The position numbers were made by a program, and so were the translations under genes. DNA of 14,401 nucleotides from Flavobacteriales bacterium (GTDB taxonomy: Bacteria > Bacteroidota > Bacteroidia > Flavobacteriales_D > Parvicellaceae), in NCBI GenBank assembly GCA_015488785.1, contig WFNC01000471.1, positions 1-14,401 of the forward strand, written 5' to 3'. The notes under the pieces were generated by a model that searched no databases, was not told the origin of the DNA, and saw only the letters and a program-made list of their open reading frames with translations. Shown piece by piece: positions 1 to 6,471 of the stretch. The first letter of the stretch is position 1. Every line of letters starts with the position of its first letter.

Positions 1-62
1 CTAGAACCTCTAGTTCCTGCTCCTATTTCTGACTTATTTTCTACTAATACTATTTTTTTCAT
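1..62 (-). CDS. Arginase-family protein, N-terminal fragment (cut by the window edge)
   Basis: Only the first 20 codons are inside the window; the gene continues past the left edge. The start is the ATG read at 62-60. The visible peptide is MKKIVLVENKSEIGAGTRGS. The segment SEIGAGTRGS matches, from memory, the start of Bacteroidota arginases, where it precedes a SLGIDAL-type stretch, so an arginase (arginine to ornithine plus urea, Mn-dependent) is the best guess. The metal-binding motifs lie outside the window, so an agmatinase or formimidoylglutamase-like relative cannot be excluded. It is separated from hppD by about 470 bases with a terminator-like hairpin, so it is probably transcribed on its own. 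Confidence 0.55.
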   Translation of the reverse strand, partial: MKKIVLVENKSEIGAGTRGS

Positions 63-80
63 TCGTTAAAAATATTAAAC

Positions 81-106
81 TTTATTATCATTAAATTGAT
101 AATAAA
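81..106. promoter_or_regulatory. Perfect 10-bp palindrome upstream of the arginase-like gene
   Basis: TTTATTATCA (81-90) and TGATAATAAA (97-106) are exact reverse complements separated by six bases. The palindrome lies 19-44 bases upstream of the start codon at 62, inside the expected promoter/leader. It could be a repressor or activator operator or a leader hairpin. The whole area is very AT-rich, which raises the chance of an accidental palindrome. I see no clean TAnnTTTG box next to it. Confidence 0.35.
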
Positions 107-304
107 AGTTGACCTTAAAGATATGGCGAAGCTACCAAAAAAAAAGGAGTCTTACAAGAATAAATACATTCTGTTTCTTCATTCAAGAACGAATCAATAC
201 TTTATTTATTCAATCAATTAAAGTTTGAGCATAAAATTCTAAACTCAATAAATTAAGCTCCAATATAATTATATAAAAACCTTGTTTCATTTAATCTAAA
301 TTAA

Positions 305-346
305 CTTCTAAACAATATAAATGATTCATTTAGTATTGTTCAGAAG
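305..346. repeat. Long imperfect hairpin in the AT-rich spacer
   Basis: The left arm starting CTTCTAAACAATA (305-317) pairs with the right arm ending TATTGTTCAGAAG (334-346). The helix is about 18 bp with one mismatch and one bulge, around a short ATGATTC-like loop. It has no T-run on either strand, so it does not look like a simple terminator. It lies in the spacer 63-535, in which I find no gene: only AT-rich sequence, this hairpin, the palindrome near 81-106 and the terminator-like hairpin near 426-466. Confidence 0.4.
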
Positions 347-425
347 ACAAATTCTTAAACCAATTGAATTCAAGAATATTGAAATGCGCCTTAAAAAATA
401 AAGTTTATTTTCTCATAGACAATGA

Positions 426-466
426 AAATAAAATTAGCATAGCCTTAGCTATGGTCGTTTTATTTG
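426..466 (-). terminator. Probable intrinsic terminator downstream of hppD
   Basis: CATAGC (438-443) and GCTATG (448-453) form a 6-bp stem with a four-base loop. Read on the minus strand the stem is followed by CTAA and then TTTTATTTT. Outside a small internal loop, an A-rich flank and a T-rich flank can also pair. It lies about 80 bases after the hppD stop codon and would end hppD transcription before the arginase-like gene. Confidence 0.5.
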
Positions 467-535
467 AAGAAGTATATGTGATAATAAAATTATTTATTTG
501 GCGTTTTTCATAATTTAATTGGTGTTAATGCTTAA

Positions 536-1699
536 CTAAAGCGTCCCTCTACTTTCTTGTTCTCTTTCTATGGCTTCGAATAGCGCTTTAAAATTACCGA
601 CTCCAAAAGACTGAGCGCCTTTACGTTGTATCACTTCAAAGAACATAGTTGGTCTATCTACAACTGGCTTTGTAAATAATTGCAATAAATAACCTTCGTC
701 ATCCCTATCAATTAAAATCCCATGCTGTTTTAGCACTTCAACGTCTTCGTCTATCTCTCCTACCCTTTCTAATAAATCGTCGTAGTATTCTTCTGGTACG
801 TATAAAAACTCTACACCTCTATCACGCATTGCAGATACTGTTTTTACAATATCATCAGTCGCTACAGCTATGTGCTGAACTCCCGCCCCTTTATAAAAAT
901 CTAAATATTCTTCTATTTGAGATTTCTTTTTACCTTTTGCAGGTTCGTTAATGGGGAATTTAATACGTCCGTTACCATTACTCATAACTTTACTCATTAA
1001 AGCAGTAAAATCAGTAGAAATATCATCATCAGTAAATGAAATAATTTGAGCGAAGCCCATTACCTTGGCATAAAAATCACACCATCCTTTCATTTCTCCC
1101 CATCCTACGTTTCCAACCATATGATCGACAAACTTCAAACCAACAGGTTCTGGATTATAATGAGATTCCCATTTTTTGTACCCTGGTAAAAAAGTTCCTT
1201 TATAGTTTTTTCGCTCTACAAAAACATGAACTGTATCACCGTAAGTATATATTCCTGAGCGAACTACCTCTCCAAACTCATCTTTTTCTATTGTAGGCTC
1301 CATAAAAGATTTCGCTCCTCTTTTAGTTGTTTCTTCCCAAGCACTTTTGGCATCTTCTACCCATAAAGCCATCACTTTAACTCCGTCTCCATGCTTATTA
1401 ATATGTTCATTAATTGGTCCATTTTCATCTAAGGGAGTGGTTAGAACTAAACGTATTTTACCCTGTTTCAATACGTAAGAAACTTTATCTGTCATTCCTG
1501 TTTCTAACCCTGCAAATGCTTCTGACTGAAATCCAAAAGCTGTTTTGTAAAAATGTGCTGATTGTTTTGCATTTCCTACATACAACTCTACATAATCAGT
1601 TCCTAATAATGGTAAAAAATCTTCTGCATCTGAGAATATTTTTTCCAATCCGTATTCTGTATTTTGTAAGTCTTTTAAATTTTTAATTTCTGCTGCCAT
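536..1699 (-). CDS. hppD: 4-hydroxyphenylpyruvate dioxygenase
   Basis: This 387-residue protein converts 4-hydroxyphenylpyruvate, O2 and Fe(II) to homogentisate in cytoplasmic tyrosine catabolism. It has the two vicinal-oxygen-chelate domains of the family: residues about 33-165 (degenerate) and about 188-360 (catalytic). The expected facial triad is visible as His193 (FVDHMVGNV), His276 (GVQHIAVA) and Glu355 (TMFFEVIQR). The C-terminal signature DRPTMFFEVIQR followed by GVGNFKALFEAIEREQ is diagnostic, and the length is normal. The gene lies 125 bases downstream of hmgA, the next enzyme of the pathway, on the same strand. A weak AT-rich hairpin with a T-run sits in the gap, so expression may be partly separate from hmgA. 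I am very sure of the family. Confidence 0.97.
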   Translation of the reverse strand: MAAEIKNLKDLQNTEYGLEKIFSDAEDFLPLLGTDYVELYVGNAKQSAHFYKTAFGFQSEAFAGLETGMTDKVSYVLKQGKIRLVLTTPLDENGPINEHINKHGDGVKVMALWVEDAKSAWEETTKRGAKSFMEPTIEKDEFGEVVRSGIYTYGDTVHVFVERKNYKGTFLPGYKKWESHYNPEPVGLKFVDHMVGNVGWGEMKGWCDFYAKVMGFAQIISFTDDDISTDFTALMSKVMSNGNGRIKFPINEPAKGKKKSQIEEYLDFYKGAGVQHIAVATDDIVKTVSAMRDRGVEFLYVPEEYYDDLLERVGEIDEDVEVLKQHGILIDRDDEGYLLQLFTKPVVDRPTMFFEVIQRKGAQSFGVGNFKALFEAIEREQESRGTL

Positions 1700-1714
1700 A
1701 TCTTTATTTATTAT

Positions 1715-1751
1715 AAAAAAAGAGAATAGAAAAGATCACTCTATTTTATTC
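1715..1751 (-). terminator. Weak terminator or attenuator between hmgA and hppD
   Basis: GAATAGAAAAGA (1724-1735) and TCTATTTTATTC (1740-1751) pair over 12 positions with one wobble and one mismatch around a TCAC loop. On the minus strand the hairpin is followed, after two bases, by seven Ts (1721-1715). It sits only 16-52 bases before the hppD start codon. It may end hmgA transcripts or act as an attenuator in the hppD leader. The stem is mostly A-T, so it would be weak. Confidence 0.35.
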
Positions 1752-1824
1752 AAAAAGTAAATCTATTTAATTCAATATTCTTCTTTTTCGGTCTTTATTT
1801 GAATTTGATACCTCTCCTATTTCG

Positions 1825-2982
1825 TTAAACAATCCAACTTTTGTAATAATCCTCAACTTGTAATTTCATTGCTTCTTCGGTAATCATAACAGGAGAAAAA
1901 GGATCGATCATAACTGCTAATTCTTCTGTTTGTTTTTTTCCTACCGAACGTTCAATTGCTCCAGGGTGTGGTCCGTGTGGAATTCCCCCTGGATGCAATG
2001 TTATTTGACCTTTTTCGATGTTATTCCGACTCATAAAATCGCCATCTACGTAATACAATATTTCTTCTGAATCTATATTACTATGGTGATAAGGCGCTGG
2101 TATTGAATTGGGATGGTAATCATACATTCTTGGAACAAAAGAACAAACTACAAATCCTGCCGATTCCCATTGTTGGTGAATTGGTGGAGGTAAATGAATA
2201 CGTCCTGTAATTGGTTCAAAATCGTGTATAGAAAATGCATAAGGATAATTAAATCCATCCCAACCAACTACATCAAATGGATGGTTGGCGTGTGTATATT
2301 CCCAAAGTACTCCTTGTTTTTTTGACAATATTTTAAATTCTCCTTTTTCGTCGTGTGTTTTTAAATCTTTTGGCAATCTAAAATCTCTTTCACAAAATGG
2401 AGAATGCTCTAAAAACTGACCATAATTATTACGATACCTTGCTGGTGAAGTAATAGGAGCGTTAGATTCTACAAATAAAATTCGATTATCTTCTGTATCG
2501 AAATCTATTTGATACGTTGTTCCTTTTGGTATGATTAAATAATCTCCATAGCCAAATTCTAAGTTTCCGTACATTGTTCTTAATGTTCCAGACCCTACAT
2601 GAATAAATAACATTTCATCACAATCGCTATTTCGATAAAAATAATCTTTAGAAAATGCTTTTGGAGCAGCTAAACCTATTTTCATATCGCTATTAACGAA
2701 TAAGGTTTTTCTACTTTCTAAATAATCTTCTTCTTGCGGTATAGAAAAGCCTTGAAAACTTAAAGCTTTCATATTTTTTTCAACTGCTATTTTTGGAGTT
2801 AGGTCTTTTACTTGTTTTACCTCTGTAACTACGGTTGGTGGATACAAATGATAAATAAGTGATGACATTCCTGCAAATCCAGCAGTTCCAAATAATTCTT
2901 CTTGATATAGACTTCCATCTTCTTTTTTGAAAGTGGTGTGTCTTTTAGGTGGAATTGCACCCAATGTGTGATACCTTGACAT
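1825..2982 (-). CDS. hmgA: Homogentisate 1,2-dioxygenase
   Basis: This enzyme opens the ring of homogentisate to give maleylacetoacetate, using Fe(II) and O2 in the cytoplasm. The 385-residue protein is the shorter bacterial form (human enzyme 445). It has a cupin-like N-terminal half, with RTMYGNLEFGYGDYLIIPKG at about 135-154, and the catalytic C-terminal domain. Iron ligands can be placed by comparison with the human enzyme at His300 and Glu306 (YHHSNIDSEEILYYV) and His336 (GGIPHGPHPG). It is the first gene of a probable hmgA-hppD transcription unit. The start at 2982 gives MSRYHTLGAIPPKRH, the usual beginning in this group. A perfect inverted repeat 26 bases upstream suggests control by a DNA-binding regulator. 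No fumarylacetoacetase or maleylacetoacetate isomerase gene is in the window. Confidence 0.95.
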   Translation of the reverse strand: MSRYHTLGAIPPKRHTTFKKEDGSLYQEELFGTAGFAGMSSLIYHLYPPTVVTEVKQVKDLTPKIAVEKNMKALSFQGFSIPQEEDYLESRKTLFVNSDMKIGLAAPKAFSKDYFYRNSDCDEMLFIHVGSGTLRTMYGNLEFGYGDYLIIPKGTTYQIDFDTEDNRILFVESNAPITSPARYRNNYGQFLEHSPFCERDFRLPKDLKTHDEKGEFKILSKKQGVLWEYTHANHPFDVVGWDGFNYPYAFSIHDFEPITGRIHLPPPIHQQWESAGFVVCSFVPRMYDYHPNSIPAPYHHSNIDSEEILYYVDGDFMSRNNIEKGQITLHPGGIPHGPHPGAIERSVGKKQTEELAVMIDPFSPVMITEEAMKLQVEDYYKSWIV

Positions 2983-3007
2983 AATTATGTGTGTATTTTG
3001 TTTAGGT

Positions 3008-3041
3008 TATATGAACACCGATTCATATACTGCTAAATATA
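3008..3041 (-). promoter_or_regulatory. hmgA promoter region with palindromic operator candidate
   Basis: TATATGAA (3008-3015) and TTCATATA (3022-3029) are exact reverse complements with a six-base spacer. This is the size and shape of a dimeric repressor or activator site. Immediately upstream in the direction of transcription lies TATATTTA (complement of 3034-3041), seven of eight matches to the Bacteroidota -7 box TAnnTTTG. The expected transcription start therefore falls inside or at the edge of the palindrome. No convincing -33 TTTG is present at the usual distance, so the promoter assignment is weaker than the palindrome. Confidence 0.45.
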
Positions 3042-3110
3042 CAAAATACTTTTTTTATTATATGCTTAATTTTCTAAAATAAATAATTTTTCTTATCTAG
3101 TACAAACAAA

Positions 3111-3141
3111 AAAAGCCTTGCAGTAAAACTACAAGGCTTTT
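3111..3141 (-). terminator. Strong terminator after rplI
   Basis: AAAAGCCTTG (3111-3120) and CAAGGCTTTT (3132-3141) form a perfect 10-bp stem, and AGT/ACT inside the loop can add three pairs. An A-run on one side and a T-run on the other let it work in both directions. It starts about 20 bases after the rplI stop codon and closes the ribosomal-protein operon. Confidence 0.85.
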
Positions 3142-3161
3142 AATTTATCTTAAAATTAAGA

Positions 3162-3608
3162 TTACTCTCCTACAACTTCAAAAGAAACTTCAACAGCTAT
3201 TTCTCTGTGAACTTTTACTTCTGCTTTGTAATTACCAGTCGCTTTAATAGCACTTCCAAGTAATTTAATTTTTCTTCTTTCTACTTCAAAACCAGCTTTA
3301 GATAAAGCATCAGCTAATTGAACGTTAGTAATAGAACCGAATATTTTTCCGCTTTCTCCTACTTTTGCTCCTACCTTAATTGAAACTTCTTTCAATTTAG
3401 CAGCAACTATTTCAGCTTCTTCTTTCAACTTAGCCATTTTGTGACTTCTCTGACGCATTGTTTCAGCGTGCATTTTACGAACTGAATCAGTAACGATTAC
3501 AGCCATTTTTTGAGGGATAAGAAAATTACGACCATAACCATTTTTCACAGTCACGATTTCATCTTTATCACCCAAATTTTCTACATTTTTCTTTAATAAA
3601 ACTTCCAT
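3162..3608 (-). CDS. rplI: 50S ribosomal protein L9
   Basis: This is a large-subunit ribosomal protein that binds 23S rRNA near the base of the L1 stalk. The 148-residue sequence has the normal two-domain layout. The N-terminal domain begins MEVLLKKNVENLGDKDEIVTV and carries the signature NGYGRNFLIPQKMA (about 23-36). A helical linker rich in Lys/Glu runs about 50-75. The C-terminal domain contains GKIFGSITNVQLADAL (about 87-102). It is the last gene of rpsF-rpsR-rplI, nine bases after rpsR, and is followed by a strong terminator. Length and motifs are ordinary. Confidence 0.98.
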   Translation of the reverse strand: MEVLLKKNVENLGDKDEIVTVKNGYGRNFLIPQKMAVIVTDSVRKMHAETMRQRSHKMAKLKEEAEIVAAKLKEVSIKVGAKVGESGKIFGSITNVQLADALSKAGFEVERRKIKLLGSAIKATGNYKAEVKVHREIAVEVSFEVVGE

Positions 3609-3617
3609 CGTATTTTC

Positions 3618-3887
3618 TTATTTTAATTGATCTGCTAAGTAAGGTAATATAGCTATATGACGAGCTCTTTTTACAGCTTGCGCTACTTTCTTTTGATATT
3701 TAGCAGAGTTACCTGTTAATCTTCTTGGTAAAATCTTACCTTGTTCATTTATAAATTTCAATAAAAATTGTCCATCTTTGTAATCAACATACTTGATACC
3801 TAATTTTTTGAATCTACAATATTTATCTGTTTTAATATCAATACTAATCGGAGTTAAATATCTGATATCTGAATCTTTTCCAGCCAT
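3618..3887 (-). CDS. rpsR: 30S ribosomal protein S18
   Basis: This is a small-subunit protein that pairs with S6 on the platform of the 30S subunit. The 89 residues contain the family core: CRFKKLGIKYVDYKD (about 24-38), FINEQGKILPRRLTGNSAKYQ (about 45-65) and VKRARHIAILPY (about 72-83). The gene sits 36 bases downstream of rpsF and nine bases upstream of rplI. No priB or ssb gene lies between rpsF and rpsR, unlike in Proteobacteria and Firmicutes, which is the usual Bacteroidota arrangement. Confidence 0.98.
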   Translation of the reverse strand: MAGKDSDIRYLTPISIDIKTDKYCRFKKLGIKYVDYKDGQFLLKFINEQGKILPRRLTGNSAKYQKKVAQAVKRARHIAILPYLADQLK

Positions 3888-3923
3888 TATAATATGGTTT
3901 AAATTATTTTTAAATTAATTTTA

Positions 3924-4259
3924 TTAAGCCTTTTTAGCTTTACTTCTTCTTCTTTCAGCGAAAGCAACATGGTGCTTATCCATTTTAGTTGTTAAGAAAC
4001 GTAAAACACGCTCGTCACGTCTAAAAGCTAATTCTAATTTTTCTACAACATCACCTGCTCCTTCGAATTGGTATAATGCGTAAAATCCTGTAGATTTTTT
4101 CTGAATTGCGTAAGCCATCTTTTTAAGACCCCAGTTTTCAGTATGTAAAACTTTTGCTCCAGACTCTTTTATAATAGTTTGGAATTTTTCTACTGCTTCC
4201 TTTACCTGTACATCAGATAAAACGGGAGTTAAGATGAAAACAGTTTCGTAATTGTTCAT
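3924..4259 (-). CDS. rpsF: 30S ribosomal protein S6
   Basis: This small-subunit ribosomal protein forms a heterodimer with S18 on 16S rRNA. The 111 residues show the family hallmarks: MNNYETVFILTPVLSD at the start, ENWGLKKMAYAIQKKSTGFYALYQF (about 42-66) in the middle, and RRDERVLRFLTTK (about 80-92) near the end, followed by a basic tail. It is the first gene of the operon. The start codon is 47 bases downstream of a well-formed TAnnTTTG box. The leader contains a short TGTAC/GTACA hairpin (4287-4301), which might take part in autoregulation but is too small to claim. Confidence 0.98.
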   Translation of the reverse strand: MNNYETVFILTPVLSDVQVKEAVEKFQTIIKESGAKVLHTENWGLKKMAYAIQKKSTGFYALYQFEGAGDVVEKLELAFRRDERVLRFLTTKMDKHHVAFAERRRSKAKKA

Positions 4260-4306
4260 AATTATATTTTTTATGATTATTTCATTTGTACACTTTGTAC
4301 AGCGTG

Positions 4307-4337
4307 CAAAAGTACTAATTTTATTTTCAATAACAAA
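4307..4337 (-). promoter_or_regulatory. Promoter of the rpsF-rpsR-rplI operon
   Basis: On the minus strand TTTG (complement of 4334-4337) is followed after 19 bases by TACTTTTG (complement of 4307-4314), a full match to the Bacteroidota -33 TTTG / -7 TAnnTTTG promoter. The predicted leader is about 40 nt. Confidence 0.75.
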
Positions 4338-4398
4338 TTAGTTGCTCTTTTTTTTATATAAATAACCGTTTTTTGTAAAAACAATACGTTTTTCACTT

Positions 4399-4472
4399 CT
4401 ATTTAGAGCTCACTAAAAAACACTAAAAACCAGGTAATATAGCTGTTTCAGTAGTTTTTCAGACTTTAAAAT
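4399..4472 (+). repeat. Dispersed hairpin repeat, copy 1
   Basis: This stretch matches 11342-11416 along about 70 bases: TATTTAG, then a CTxAAAAACACT block, a spacer, and GTTTTTxAGACTTT. By eye the identity is near 70 percent, with one single-base length difference and many A/G and C/T differences. Each copy is itself an inverted repeat: CTRAAAAACA-CT near the left and AGTxGTTTTTYAG near the right can pair. A further CTAAAAAACAC occurs at 4524-4534. It lies in the 313-base gap between the rpsF and transglutaminase-like genes (4260-4572). Apart from this and the rpsF promoter I see nothing there. Its nature is unknown; an old insertion-sequence end or a small palindromic repeat family is possible. 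Confidence 0.5.
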
Positions 4473-4572
4473 GCAAGATTTTATTTATTCTGTCAAAAAA
4501 AAGTGTAGTTAAATAGTCGTTAGTCTAAAAAACACATCCTATTTAGTTCCCTCCAACTCGCTGTATATTTTA

Positions 4573-5538
4573 TTACACTTTTAAAACACTTACTCTAACA
4601 TTACTAGGATACTTACCACCTGGATACCAATCAAAATAATCAAAATTTAACCAAACAAAACCATCTTTATCTAAATAATAGTAAATATTTTTTCCTTTAG
4701 ATTCTGAAACAAATAACTCATTCTTAATTAAGTAAGCGATTGATTCTAAGTCTTTTTTATCTCCGATCTTCACCTCTGGATAAAGATGACCAGTAAGTGT
4801 ACTGTCTGGATTTGTTATTAAAGTTCTCACCAATTGCACCTCTCCTCCTATAGCCTTTATCAAAGCCGCCATAGTAATACTATAATCATCGCAATCTCCT
4901 TTCAGTTTATCGTCTTGATCCAACAGTTTCAATGTATTACTCGATTTTACGTACAAATCTTCTCCTTGAGGATCGTAAACATAATTCCAACGATTTCGAA
5001 CTTCTTTATAAATGGATAAGACTTGTGTACTTCTTAAATCGGGCATTACGTTTTTAAATTCTTGAAAGTTTTTTATAGCCCAATTTGATGCTACTTCTCT
5101 CGTCTTTGCACTATTATAATCTATGGCATATATAATGAGCGCTTCTCGACTAAAGGGGTCTCTTTTTTCGACAAATTGATATGGAGTTCCATGTTCTTTT
5201 AGATTGTAAACAAATGATGCGTAGTCAAAATATAAGTTATTAAAATCGTAGCCTCCTAAAAAACTACTCACAACTAACCCTAATGTTCCAAGCCCCAAAA
5301 GAACGTATGAAGCTTTTAAAAAAAAGTGTATAAAAATGTAGCAAAAGATAAACAATACACCAAACAATAGTATATAATCTACTCTCAATCCTTTTCCTAT
5401 CGGGATTTTAATAATAGGAACAAGTTGATATAATGTAACAAATATTGGTATTGTAATAATAATAGAGAAAATACTAATTAATAAACCTGAAAAGGAATCT
5501 TTAACTCTTAAAAAGAAAGAAGTTTTAGCATTTTCCAT
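4573..5538 (-). CDS. Membrane-anchored transglutaminase-like protein
   Basis: The 321-residue protein has three hydrophobic segments near the N-terminus (about 18-40, 52-73 and 76-95), then a soluble domain. The soluble part has the transglutaminase/cysteine-protease triad in order: Cys216 in GDCDDYS, His251 in TGHLYPEV, and an Asp at about 300-303 in WLNFDYFDWYPGG. Such domains act as peptidases, amidases or crosslinking enzymes. The substrate here is not known. Three membrane segments suggest the catalytic domain faces the periplasm, but topology is inferred. The gene begins six bases after a gene for an outer-membrane barrel, so the two are probably co-transcribed and act in the envelope. 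No terminator is obvious after its stop. Confidence 0.75.
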   Translation of the reverse strand: MENAKTSFFLRVKDSFSGLLISIFSIIITIPIFVTLYQLVPIIKIPIGKGLRVDYILLFGVLFIFCYIFIHFFLKASYVLLGLGTLGLVVSSFLGGYDFNNLYFDYASFVYNLKEHGTPYQFVEKRDPFSREALIIYAIDYNSAKTREVASNWAIKNFQEFKNVMPDLRSTQVLSIYKEVRNRWNYVYDPQGEDLYVKSSNTLKLLDQDDKLKGDCDDYSITMAALIKAIGGEVQLVRTLITNPDSTLTGHLYPEVKIGDKKDLESIAYLIKNELFVSESKGKNIYYYLDKDGFVWLNFDYFDWYPGGKYPSNVRVSVLKV

Positions 5539-5544
5539 TTCATT

Positions 5545-6390
5545 TTACATTTTAAAAAGTCTTCCAAAAGCGAAACCAAGTCTAAAACCTCCATTTTTCC
5601 AAGTCGAATTAGTATAAGGTATAAACTGACTTTCTCCAAATCCTGCTGAATTGCTAAATAAAATTCTAAAGACGTGACCTCCTGTACTGAACTCCACTCC
5701 TAGCGTAAATGGATCATAGTAAGTTTGTCCCAAAACAGATCTATTTCTTGGTAAATTCAGGTAATATTCTAAGGTAACTCCAATTACTTTGTTTAATTGA
5801 TAACGACTTGCAAATCCAATACTAGCCATTGTATTAACATCTTCAAAAGCGACATAATTTCTGTGAGATAACGTTGGTGCTATTTGTAATGAAAATCGTT
5901 CATTTATTTTTTTTGAAATTAAAGCTTGAAAAGTATAGCTCAAACGGTGTTCCCATGATTTAAAAGAAACTGGAGAAGTAGCATCAGAACTGGCATCCAT
6001 AACTGAATATGCAGTATTGGCTAACAACGTCAAATTGATAGGATTACCATCTTTTTCTTGTTGAATGACTTTATATTTTAAATATCCATTCACCAATTCT
6101 CGATATGGTCCAGCTCCTTTACTTATCGCATAACCAACTTGCATCTTGTTTGTAATTCCATAGTCAGCTCCAAAAGAAACATCTCTTGCATTGAATGTGT
6201 TTTTTAATCCATTACTATAATCTCCAAACTTGTGACCAAAAAACAAATCTAATTCTTTTTTCCAAAGTGTTTCGGTAGAATGACCGTTGCCTATCCTGGT
6301 CGTATTAAACGTATTATAAACTTTTTCTTGTCCAAGAATATTCGCGATATTAAAGCATAGTATTGCTCCAAAAAATATAGTTAATTTCAT
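5545..6390 (-). CDS. DUF5777-like outer-membrane beta-barrel protein
   Basis: The 281-residue protein starts with a signal peptide (about residues 1-20, MKLTIFFGAILCFNIANILG, cleavage probably before QEK). The rest is alternating, aromatic-rich strands typical of an outer-membrane barrel. Family-like features are FNTTRIGNGHSTET (about 28-41), a GHKFGDYSNG turn (about 52-61), DVSFGADYGITNKMQVGYAISKG (about 70-92) and a C-terminal FGRLFKM. This layout resembles DUF5777 proteins of Bacteroidota, whose role is not established. It is the upstream partner of the transglutaminase-like gene, six bases apart. Upstream lies accC with an 81-base gap, so a shared transcript with accC is possible but unproven. 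Confidence 0.7.
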   Translation of the reverse strand: MKLTIFFGAILCFNIANILGQEKVYNTFNTTRIGNGHSTETLWKKELDLFFGHKFGDYSNGLKNTFNARDVSFGADYGITNKMQVGYAISKGAGPYRELVNGYLKYKVIQQEKDGNPINLTLLANTAYSVMDASSDATSPVSFKSWEHRLSYTFQALISKKINERFSLQIAPTLSHRNYVAFEDVNTMASIGFASRYQLNKVIGVTLEYYLNLPRNRSVLGQTYYDPFTLGVEFSTGGHVFRILFSNSAGFGESQFIPYTNSTWKNGGFRLGFAFGRLFKM

Positions 6391-6419
6391 AATAATTTAG
6401 TTTTCTTTTTAATTTAATA

Positions 6420-6440
6420 TAAACCTTTCCTATAGGTTTA
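6420..6440 (-). terminator. Short hairpin between accC and the barrel gene
   Basis: TAAACCT (6420-6426) and AGGTTTA (6434-6440) form a 7-bp stem with a seven-base loop, about 30 bases after the accC stop codon. What follows on the minus strand is AT-rich (TATTAAATT) rather than a pure T-run, so this would be a weak terminator at best. Confidence 0.3.
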
Positions 6441-6471
6441 ATAATTTATAACTTCGCTATTTTCAATACAC

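Noticed and set aside
1414..1686. Plus-strand reading frame inside hppD, and similar ones at 4834-5019, 9751-9966 and 10528-10716
   Set aside because: All are antisense shadows of strongly recognised genes.
536..2982. A complete tyrosine-degradation operon
   Set aside because: Only the two dioxygenases are present; no fumarylacetoacetase, isomerase or aromatic aminotransferase gene is in the window.
4287..4301. TGTAC/GTACA hairpin in the rpsF leader as an S6:S18 autoregulatory site
   Set aside because: The stem is only five pairs and I cannot see the known binding-site features; not enough to call.
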